Positions 1 to 9,933 of a stretch of DNA of 64,000 nucleotides are shown piece after piece (position 1 is the first letter of the stretch; each line of letters starts with the position of its first letter). A program made the position numbers and the translations under genes. The stretch covers positions 1 through 64,000 of the forward strand of contig MU867127.1 in the NCBI GenBank assembly GCA_033725935.1. Direction: 5' to 3'. This DNA is from Cladorrhinum sp. PSN259. Its lineage: Eukaryota > Ascomycota > Sordariomycetes > Sordariales > Podosporaceae. Below the pieces are notes generated by a model that worked only from the letters and a program-made list of their open reading frames with translations, had not been told where the DNA came from and searched no databases.

Positions 1-93
<93 letters not shown>
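1..93. repeat. (TTG)31 trinucleotide repeat encoding poly-Asn on the minus strand
   Basis: There are 31 uninterrupted TTG units on the plus strand at the window edge, so the true length is unknown. In the frame of the overlapping minus-strand gene the codon is AAC, giving polyasparagine. The other two minus frames would give Gln (CAA) or Thr (ACA). Confidence 0.97.
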
Positions 94-94
<1 letters not shown>

Positions 95-1850
95 AAGTCG
101 TTGTTGCTATGGAATGGCCCCTGGAACGACGGATCGTATCGGAGACGTACGTCCCGGGCTTGGCGGGAACCGGGTCAGCGAAGGGGTTGACTGTTCCAAC
201 TCCAGAAACAGAAGCAGCAGTCTGCGGAACGGCAAGAGGGGCAGGAGTAGCTGAAGCGTGGGCGTCACTAAAGGGATTGTCGGCGAAGTTTAGCCCGAGG
301 CCGGAAAGGAAATGGTCTCCTGAGCCCGCGCTGTTGCGTTGGTTCGGGCCGCGAGCCGGAACGCTGCTGGAGCGGCGGAGACGTTGGGCTTCGCGGTCTA
401 GTTCGTTGTCCGACATGTTGAGGAGGGTCAAAAAGTCTGGTTGTTGAGTGTTGCCAGGCAAAGGGGGGCGCTTCTCGTTTGCAGCATAAACGGGGGGTAG
501 GCCCATTGGAGTCAGAGTATCAATTTCGGAACTGCGAGCATTGCGTAGCTTCCAGTTGAAGTTGATATCGGCCGTGAGACGGGACCACCAGTCTACGAAA
601 CGGTCCTTGACGGTTGGTTCCGCGGGATCATGGTCGAAGGCTGAGTTAGATCGGCTGCGTGTGCTGGCGTTTGATGCGTCCATGAATTGTGAGGTGCCAC
701 GGTTCATATTGACTGAGGGGGCGCTGCTACCACCTGTTTTGTTGCGAAGATGCCCTTTGATCTTGTTGAGGTTTACTCCGAGTGCTGTCCTGACTTTGGT
801 GGCTACGGGAGTTGGTCCTATGCTGCCGCGGTCGATTACGTAGCCGCCCTTTTCGTCGATTTGCATGACTCCGCCGCCACCCTTTTCGTTGAAGGGGTTT
901 GCCATGTTCAAGGGGGTCAAGAGGGTGCTTCTTCTCCTTCTGAGGCGCTGTCGTCTCCACCACCAGATCAGGAAGGCGATGATGCTGATGGCTACCACTC
1001 CACCGATTACACCGCCGGCTACTGCTAGGGTCGAACGAACGGCGCTGTTGTTGGGCATCGGGACAGTGCTGACCTCGGAGTTGCTTGAGTTTGTATCACC
1101 TGCTGACCCGGTTACTCCCCCGTTGTTGGAGGATGGCTGTGAGGGCGACTCGATGGTGGTGGAAAGGGGTGTTCCTCCTGCACCCACAGGGAGGATTCCG
1201 GCACTCGGTTGTTCAGGAGCTGGCGAGCCCGGCTGCTGGCCTGGCCCGGCCCCTGCTGCACCTGTAGGTGAGGCTATGATGTTGCCATTAGTCTCGCTGA
1301 TCTGTATCTGTATCATTGACTGGAATGTCTGAAGTGGTAGTGCTTCTTGAGTGGGCGTATTGCCTGCAATGACTGTGAAGGACTGAAAAAGGCTATCATT
1401 ATTGCCATCATCAGGAATAGGGGCTGCTGCAGGAGGAGGACTGGAAGGTGTCGACGTCGCCGGTGGTGGTAAGACCACTGGCGCCGGACTCTCCTCCTGA
1501 GCCTGCACAACCTGTACTACTGAAGTGGCAACAACGGGATTTGGGGGAATGACAGTGTTGATAACTTCCAGGGAGGAGCTCGTCGTACTCGTACTCGCAG
1601 AACTCTCATCTTCAATAATACGCGGTGCTGGTTCCTGATTCCCCACCGCTACTACCACGGCCGCTGTGGTTGGCGTGGCTACCGTCGGGCTCGCTGTCGT
1701 CTGGACGATGGTGTTGAGTGTCGTCGTGACTTGGTCAATGCTGGTCGTCGTCGAACTCGAAGATGCCGCTTGCACCCTGGGCACTGCCGTACACCTCCTC
1801 CCATCGATGCTCGTCAGAAACGCTCCCGCTGGGAGATTGTTTGATGCCAT
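1..1850 (-). CDS. S/T-rich single-pass membrane protein with NPF motifs and poly-Asn tract (partial at left edge)
   Basis: Reading minus from ATG at 1850, the frame is open without a stop to the window edge (616 codons, no intron seen). Visible order: a Ser/Thr/Pro/Ala-rich region (residues about 20-270); one hydrophobic segment at about 275-297 (LAVAGGVIGG... ending IWWW); a strongly basic stop-transfer cluster (RRQRLRRRR); then a hydrophilic tail with three NPF tripeptides (ANPFNEK, DNPFSD, VNPFAD), and an uninterrupted Asn run encoded by AAC at the edge. The layout resembles fungal O-glycosylated surface sensors of the Mid2/WSC kind, but I see no cysteine-rich WSC domain and no clear N-terminal signal peptide. 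The family is not recognised. NPF motifs are known ligands of EH domains, so endocytic sorting of the cytoplasmic tail is an inference. The ATG has good context (gaaagATGG). It is divergent from the gene at 3865. The C-terminus is outside the window. Confidence 0.75.
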
Positions 1851-3864
1851 CTTTCAACTATCCCCATACACTCTATCGGTCTTCTCGATCTCGAATCTCG
1901 AATCCTGCTCGGCGATGCCAGTCGCTCACGAAAGGGAGGGGAAATGCCCCCAAAAAAAAAATACAAACAAATAACCGGGATCAAAAGAAGCGAAAAAAAT
2001 GCAAGCAAGCCCTCAGGGCCGTTTAAGTCATTGCAAAAATCATAAGATCTGTTGTTTGAAAAGGGGTGGAAAGAAGAGAAATGTCTCCTATCGAAGGAGT
2101 ACAGAGAAACGAGACAAGTCCAGCCGCGGCTAAACACAGCAACACGGTACTGATGAAATTGGCGAGAATCAGATTTCCCGTCGTCAAAAGAGAAAAGACG
2201 GGGAACTGGGGAACCTGGTGATTTCTGACGAGGAGGGGAGGGAAGGGTGGAGGGGGAGGCGGTGCCAGACAGCCAGCAAGTGTCTACGGCACCTCACCTT
2301 CGACGAGACGATGAATACTACTGTCACCTGTCTGTGTAGACAGAGCACTGTCGACTGAGCGTGTCAGTCAGTCGTTGTCGACGGCAGCATGTCCCAAAAC
2401 GGATGGCTCTGACAAGGAGCACGGGCAGCATGAAGGTTGGCAAATGTTTGATGGACCCCTTGCCCTGGTGCTATTGGCTCTCTCTGACGTTCCTCCGTTG
2501 ACTTGGTGTCACAGAGGGGGCACAGGGGGAGCCATCCAGGAGGCTCTTCCCGCCGGGGGGTTCCAGAATGAATGAGATGGTAGGTGAAGGATTGATCCCT
2601 GTCCTCTTACACATTTGAGGCACCGCGGTTGCTTGGTTTGCGGGGAAGATGCCGACGAACTCCTTGGAGGGGAAGGTCCTGGTGATGATTTCCTCATCGA
2701 CCACACCCGACCCAACCATCATCAATCTGTAATAAGTGCTCTATATCTAGAACATTCAATAATTTCCTCAATCATCTCGACAAAAACATCGAAAATTGAA
2801 CTCGATTGATTTTAGGCCAAAGTGTTGAAGGTGATTGAATTGTGTGGTTCTGGCAAGGAAGGATTAACAGGGGCAGGTTTGACATGCAGCGGTTTGGCGA
2901 TCTCTGAAACAAGCACAGTTCGGTTGAGGTGCAGCACTGACTTTTAACCTCACCTCGAGTCTCCAGACGTTCTTTCTTTTCCTGGTTTGGATTAGCTGAT
3001 GGCGCCATGCTTCCGCCACTATTTTGGCTTTTTTTGGGTGGAATTGAATGACGGTCACTGCCGGCCGAGTCCCCGGTACGGAGCCGTAGGAAGCCCATCG
3101 GGCCATTTCGACGACCATTCGGACCCTCTTTGAGAATCCTACGACAACCTCATAGAATTTTCATCGCTCGTTGGAATCTTCTTCGCGATTGCCTCGTTCC
3201 CCGACGCACCAACCATTTATGGACATCCAGCACTGTCTTGGCATGCGGCATGCTCAAAAAGCCATCGACCGGGAAACATGTAACCTGCATCAAAAAAAGA
3301 AAAGGAAAAGGCAACGTTGGGACGTCGCCGACAAGGGCCCGGACGGTTGGGTTGGAGAATGCACGGTTCATTTCGGTCCGGGTGCGCTATCTCATGCAAC
3401 GCCAACGAAGTCCAATCTCCCCCGCTCTTCCGCCCTCCGCGTGCTCCGCTGTGCCTCCCCACCCTCCACCGCCGATCCTCAATGCCCCTCGCGTGTTAAA
3501 CGGGCATCTTCAACTTTTAGAAACTTTTTGAGGAGCAAGAGAGACGGCTGATCGTGAGAAGGTCGAGTGTGTGCATGTGTTGCTTCTGTTTTACTGTTAC
3601 AAGTGGGCGTGAGAGCAACGTGAAAAACGTCACCCTCGTCCTCAGTTGATGGTTTATTGCAATAACACGTAGTAAAGCCCGGACCTGATCAACACGCAGT
3701 CCTGACAGACATCACCGTCGTCCATCCATCCTTTGTCTCTCGTTGCCCAGCCAATCTATTATCGAGGACCAACATCCACATACACGACCCACCGCCCTTT
3801 GGATCAACTAGATTCTGTCCAACCACCAAGTCTTCACTAGCTACTCAGCAGCACCTCATTCAAA
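1851..3864. promoter_or_regulatory. Divergent intergenic region between the membrane protein (-) and conserved hypothetical gene (+)
   Basis: About 2 kb lies between two outward-facing start codons, so it should hold both promoters and leaders. It contains only short overlapping ORFs (under 135 codons, in several competing frames) with no recognisable domain. An A/T-rich stretch lies near 2730-2830 and pyrimidine-rich sequence near 3720-3860, just before the plus-strand ATG. No TATA box or other defined element can be assigned with confidence. Confidence 0.5.
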
Positions 3865-5948
3865 ATGTTTGGGAATCTTTCTGGAATGAGTAAGTCAAAG
3901 AAAGGACCCTAATCCTTGTGCGTTCCCAGATGTCCACCGTTGTGGCACAAACAAAGGCTGGCTGGAAGTTTCCGACGGCGCCACAAGCAACGGTTTGCTG
4001 AAGCTCAAGCTCAAGCTCAAGCTCAATGGTGGTGTGGCCGCGGAAGATCCAGCCGTTTCGCCCAACCTTAAAGCCCGTTCATGCGGAACTTGGCGTCCGG
4101 GGTGGCTCTTCCGGCCTTGGATCTTGTCTGATCTTCCTCGGTGCCGCCCAGCCGCTCTTTTTTTGGGTGTTCGTTTCTTCGTATTCTAATCGAAATCGTC
4201 CAGTCTCTAGTGTGGCGCCGACCAACCAAATACGCCCCGAGGATGTCCCGCCTGCTATTCCCATAAACTTCCCTAGATGTTATCCCCGTGTGCCCGAGTC
4301 CGATGCTCCGGATGCCGGTGGATCAACTCGGCAAAAGCCGGTTACTGCCGCCTTGCAGGGAATTATCCGACCCGGCGATCTCTCCATCGCACACCTTGAA
4401 GCTTTGGGAGTCCATGTCATTCCGGACTCGACTCCGGAGGACCTCATCCCGGACCCGGCCTACCTTCCGGACTTTGCGGCCTGGGATGCCCTCTCAGCAG
4501 ATGATGCCCACGTCAAAAATGAATCAACCCGAAGGCGCTTGAACAACGGCAACCTCTCGCCCGGCTGCCAAACCTACCTCGACCGCAAGCGTGAGCTGTC
4601 CATCTCTAATGAAGCCGCCTATCGCACCGTCCGCAGGTTGCCTGCCATCAAAGGGCAGCCCCAAGCCCGTCTAGGAAATGCCTACGAGTTTTATCGCCAT
4701 CTAGAGCTCCTAACATCCTACTGGGAAGACACCGCGAAGGAACCACTACCAGAAGTCAAGCCCGACGAGAACGGAGATGCCACCACCAGCGAGGGCGAAA
4801 AGACCCCACCAGAAGAGCCAAAGTACTTCCGCACAAACACAGGCGACAAGATGCCTGCCGACTACCGCCAAACAATGATAGCCGCCTTCCTCAAGCTTGT
4901 AGCCTACGACTTTGGCTGCAACATCACCGCTCCTCGTACCGAGCCCCGCCTGCAAATCACCAACGTCGTCTCCCCCAAACGAGCCCCTCGCAGCTCTTAC
5001 TTCCCCTCCGGGTGTACCTTTATCTTCCGCAGCCCGACCACTCGCGAAGCCGCTAGGGCAGGCATCGTAGAAGGTCCCATCGCTGCTGTGTCCGCGCGCA
5101 ACACTACTTCGTTCCCTTCCTCTGATCCAAACTCCTTCTCATCAACGGATAAGGAATCAATCCTTGACCTGGCCCGCGAGCTAATCTCAGCCCTGGTAAC
5201 AGCACAACACCGCGCCCGCGAAGGAAAGACGGAAAAACGTATAGGAGAGAACGAGTGGTGGACTACGAAACCGCGCTGGGGAGGCGGGCCGGGAGGACCC
5301 ATCGGACGGGAGATCGACTCTGCCGGAGATGCAGTGGTGGGCGATAAAGACGCCCCACCGCCTGCGAAATCTGAAGCCTCAACCGCTTCATCATCTGCCC
5401 CTTCCTCTGCTCCATCACTTCCTGGACGGTCGAGAGGGGGATACGAATTTGGCAGCTCACCTCTATCCCGCCCTAGCAGTGGATCTTCATCTTCGAGTTC
5501 AAGAGACTCAGCAAAGGGGGCCAAACGCCTCAAGAAGTCAGGAAACCACCCCATGTACGACAACTACCGAATGGTCCGTCCTCCGGCATTGACGTGGGAT
5601 AAGAAGACCAAATATTCGGCAATTGGTAAGAAGAGAGGGGTAGATTATGATGATGTGTTTGTCGTCAGCGGTTTGTTCCATCATTTGAGTGTTTTGAGGG
5701 TTAGAGTTCCTGATCGGTTGTTGGCCGTACTCGAAGGGACGGCAGCGGGGGATGTAAAGGGTGGGAATGGTGGTGGTGTAAGTTGGGGAAAGCTTGAAGT
5801 GAGAAGAAGTAGGTGGTTTGATTTCTTTAAGGTTCAGGATCGCTTGGAGGCTATGCAGCTTGTTTGGGGCGTGATGGGGTGGATGATGAGGGAGGAGAAG
5901 GAGGACGGGGGTGAAGGGGGTGAGGATGTTAAGATGGGGAATGCATAA
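3865..5948 (+). CDS. Conserved hypothetical protein, multi-exon
   Basis: The proposed start is ATG at 3865 (MFGNLSGM). A 40-bp intron follows (3890-3929, gtaagt...cccag with an internal ctaat), then exon 2 from 3930 (frame NVHRCGTNKGWLEVSDG...). A further intron must join this frame to the long frame ending at 5948. The best acceptor is cag at 4201-4203 after a ctaat branch-like site. The donor is ambiguous; phase fits GT at 4029, 4032, 4077 or 4095. From 4204 the frame is open for 581 codons. It has a conserved-looking central block (YEFYRHLELLTSYWED, later MIAAFLKLVAYDFGCNI), a Ser/Pro/Gly-rich linker near 5370-5510, and a hydrophobic C-terminal block around 5550-5900. I do not recognise the family and assign no function. 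An alternative is a start at the first ATG of the long frame (4026) without introns; its first 60 codons look non-coding. Confidence 0.65.
3996..4027 (+). repeat. AAGCTC hexanucleotide repeat encoding Leu-Lys alternation
   Basis: AAGCTC is repeated in tandem four times in exon 2 of the 3865 gene, giving LKLKLKLKL. This perfect repeat just precedes the ambiguous intron, so its length and frame affect the gene model. Confidence 0.85.
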
Positions 5949-8900
5949 AAATATTGGATGTGGGTGAGACGTACAGGGCGTTATGAAAGTAGATTTGGTT
6001 TGGGCGGGGAGGAGAGGGGGTTGATTTATTTTTATGTATATGGTCGATTAAAGTTTGATAGTATATGGCAGGTAAATACAATGTGTGATATGCATTGTGA
6101 GAATCCTGGATTGAACGTGGTGATAGGTCAATATGGCAAATGACGAATGTTACGACACAGGTATATGCTCTAAGTCTGAATACTTTATCTGTTCTTCTTT
6201 CGGTACAATATATACAAGTGAAAACCAAAGAAGCCATCTCCACCGGAGTATAAAAAAATCCTTAAATTTTTTTTTAAAAATTTTCTTTCAAAAACAAAGC
6301 CTAGAATTCTTCTTCTCTCACAAACTAAGAAAGTTATTTACTTATTACTCATTTACACTATAATTAAACCTTTTGAAGGGAGGGGGAAAACCCCCTAATT
6401 TATTCATAACGCCATTCATTAATACCCCGAGTCTCATACTACTTGGTCTCCCATAATACATAATGTAATATCCTCTATAATCTCCTACAAAACACAATAA
6501 TTCTTTCTTTTTTCTTTCCTTTGGGTCTTTACAATTTCCCTTAGTGATGCGAGAGCAATACATGTACAAAATTCCACTAGAACTCAAGGGCAAAATACAA
6601 GTTTCATTGAGATATGATAATTGGCAGTTCTGACGCAGTTCTTACAGTACAAAAGGCTGTTCAAAACTCGTCAGTGACTGGCGTGACTGAGAGAGGGTAG
6701 CATGGTCATACTCTCCAGTTGAGCAACATGCACGGGTGAATGACTGATCCTATGTATAAAAAACAATGGAATAAATGTATGAGTGGATTCTTGAAAGGAC
6801 TTTCAAAGCTCCCAAAGCGAAACTCGAAACACATAGATGGTATGACAATATGTTCTTCTATGTTTACGTGGTTGGGATTGGTTGGGAGGAGCAATATGGG
6901 TATGTGAAACAAACAAAAAAAAAAAAAAAAACGATATACGCACTTATAAATGGCATGGAGATCTCATAGGTTTTCAGTGAAGGAGGTTCAGACAAATTGA
7001 GATGAATGTTTCCTATTACATTTTCGCTCTCTGTAGATGATATATAAACATTAGGTCTCTCTGTCTCTATTTTGTCTCTGTTAATTATCTCCGCATGAGA
7101 TGTCTGAAAGTGTGCTTTCTCTTTTGTTTTTGATATACTTTAATCTGCCTGGAGTAATGCTAGTTGAAGTTAAGTTTGGAAGAATCTCCCAATATATTTT
7201 TGAAGATAATGTCCCTACTTTGCTGAGTTGATGAGTGAAGCTCACTGCGGTTGCAGTCGGACGTCCACTTACACACACTTCACAACCCCGGCGTCGGGAA
7301 GAGTTCCGATCCAATAAGACATGCCCGGAAGATGTGCCTTTGACGCATGTCATCCTATTGGTTGCTCGGACCTACCTATCTGGCTGCTTGTGCACACGGC
7401 ATGCGAACCTACAGTCGGTATGAACTGATTTCTGTGGTCTTGATGTATGTATGTCTCACAAAACTGCAGCCGATGGCATGTTCAATTTCATTTCTCGGGG
7501 TGGTCGGTAGGTGGGCTTTACCCGCCCGTCCGCCCATCCGCCCGCGCCTGAAGTTATTTATGTTCCTGTTGTCTTGGTAAATGCACCACCGGATTGGGCA
7601 CCCATATGGCTCATACATACACCGTGTTAATGGCAAAGCTTGTTGGGATACTGGCAGTTCTTGTTACAGAAGCGGAGGTGACCGACAGATAGAGAGGGCC
7701 AGTGAGAGTTATAGAGGAGCGGGATTCTGACAGAAAGAGAGGAAAGAGGGGAGACATATTGTGCATGTGGTCGGTCGATCGTTGCCGGACTCGGTTGATT
7801 GTGCCGCTTATTTTCGTCAGTTTTCAAGGAAGCTGGGTGGGATCGTTTTGCTTGGTTGCTGGCTTTTTCAAGGCTTGAGTGTGTCCGGATATCGGCACAT
7901 GTTACGAGAGTTGGTACAAGTGGTTGATGATTTTTGAAGATATCCGCGGTAAGATTACCTAAATCTGCGATGCAGGTGGCAAACGAAAAGCGGATACCTA
8001 TCAGAGCTGAATGTTCTCTATATGAATGTGATATTTCCAGCTTTCGTGGGATTCTGATATTGTATAGTTTGTGGAACATTGCACAAACTTTGAAGAGAAC
8101 AGGTGCCATGATGGATGTTCCAAGGGTACCGGATACCGGCTGGATTAGATGTAGGCTTTGTGGTTTAGGGCAAGAAGCCGATTTTGCCGCTCGTACGTTG
8201 ACGTTGGGCGCTTTGATCACGTTCCAGACTTGTGTCAAATCAGAGTGAGCGAAAGATGTTTTACGGCGTATGAGTGAGCTTCAAAGTCTTCAAGCAAGTG
8301 AGCAACTCGAGTTAAAAAAGCAAAATTTTGACATTTGCAAAGAGAAGGCGAACGCCGAGAGAATAATTCCAGGGGTCAGGACCCTGGTCTCTGCGGCAGA
8401 GAGGGAAGGCACGACGCCACCGAACAGCAGCACGGGATCGACGACGCCTGCCCTCCCCCAAATCCAACCCCCGCAGCACTGCAGCACACACAGTACGGAG
8501 CGAACAGCAGAAGAGCAAGGTGAGCGTGGGTGAAGCTGTTCGGTGATGTCTCCCCCTCCTTTTCATTCCATCCAGCTTTTATCTCAAGTGACAAATGTTC
8601 GAGTCCACTTTGAATGCCTACACTAGGTAGCACTAGATCGGCCATCTAGCTTCGCTGTTATTAACCAGATCCAGCCAAGTAAGAAAGGAAGGATCTTCTG
8701 CAGAAAAATCCAATCTGTTCCTGGGATGCGAATTCTTTTGGCTTTCGCCTTGCGGAGAGTCCCCCTATTTCTCTGGGCATCTGGTAGGAATGACGTCCGT
8801 CCCTTAACAGCAATCCAATTATCCATTCCTATCCCGGCGAACACCACCCACACACCCCCCGTCGCTCGGATCGTGCTTGCTGTTGCGGCTTGCTTGCTCC

Positions 8901-9933
8901 CCCACCCTCTCTCGCTCTCACAAAGCAGCAAGCAGCAGCAGAGGGACGGGAGTGTTGAAGGAAAACAATTTCACTGTGAATTCCCACACTCACTCACTTC
9001 CCCCCATTTGCCGCTTTCTGCATCCTCGGGACTAACCAATCCCATATTCTCATTGAGCACATTGTTGAGTGCTCTTCTCAGGTTCGCTTCTAGGGGTGAT
9101 TGTCTCTTCAAGAGCTCCACCAGAGAATTTCCCCATTTTGCCATCCAGCTCAACAACCGTCCATCCATCGTCCGGACATCTCTTTGGCAAACCCGGAAAC
9201 TTGAATGGAAAACGCGCCAACTTTTAAACTTACCATACCAATTCTTTCCCAACGGCTTTTTCCACCACAACCGCCCGGCGCAAACACACAATACCTCCAT
9301 ATCCCGTTTCACACGGCGCGCGCTTTGGAGAAGCTTGCTTGATTTCTTTATCATTCAACCTGCTCTTGGATTGTACCGAGAGAGACGGGAGAGGGTTGCA
9401 CATTACGTCGTGAACGGGCCGCCAAAATCGACCGCGTTCGGCATGATACGTGACCAAGAGTAAAAAAGTGGGAACCAGCACCGGCCCGGGCCCAGGAGAA
9501 GAGAGTCGACCAGGAAGCCGCTGCGAACAGGCATTTGCCCGTTAACTTGTCCCCCCATCCATTTCTCCAAAGTGGGTGTGGAGATCGATTTTCTTGCCAT
9601 TGGAGCGAGGGAGCGTGTGCGTGTGGAAAGTGTGGAAAGGAAAGAGCACAGAAGATCCGGGAGCCAGACTGAGTGGAAGTTTCCAGGTTTCTAGTTTGCC
9701 CTTTTCCCCCAATTCCCATTTGAATTGTACTTGCTCTGGCTGCAGCAGTCCCCTTTGCGTCAATCCGCTCGCCCGCCCGCCCCTCCACCTCCCTTATAGA
9801 GTGGTACCTTAGGGGAGTGCTTATCAAGGTTCGCAAGAAGTCCAGACCGTTTTTGCAAAACCACTCCCGTGGATCGCGTCCTACCGTTGAAACCGTTGTT
9901 ACTTGGTTGCTGTGTGGCCTACCCGCCGCCATC
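5949..9933. other. Long intergenic region upstream of the Skn7-like gene
   Basis: Nearly 4 kb without a gene I can support. It is A/T-rich just after the upstream gene (6240-6600, with a poly-A run at 6915-6931). It becomes C/T-rich and GC-rich toward the Skn7-like start (8800-9930), as expected for a long 5' leader and promoter. Two longer ORFs lie here, 7627-8238 (minus, 203 codons) and 8726-9463 (plus, 245 codons). Neither shows a domain or protein-like composition, and I do not call them genes. The 8726-9463 ORF could be an upstream ORF if the leader starts that early. Confidence 0.5.

Noticed and set aside
7627..8238. 203-codon minus ORF
   Set aside because: No domain, no patterned hydrophobicity, and overlaps a plus ORF of equal quality.
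8726..9463. 245-codon plus ORF before the Skn7-like gene
   Set aside because: Composition follows C/T-rich leader DNA and there is no domain. Treated as a possible leader ORF, not a gene.
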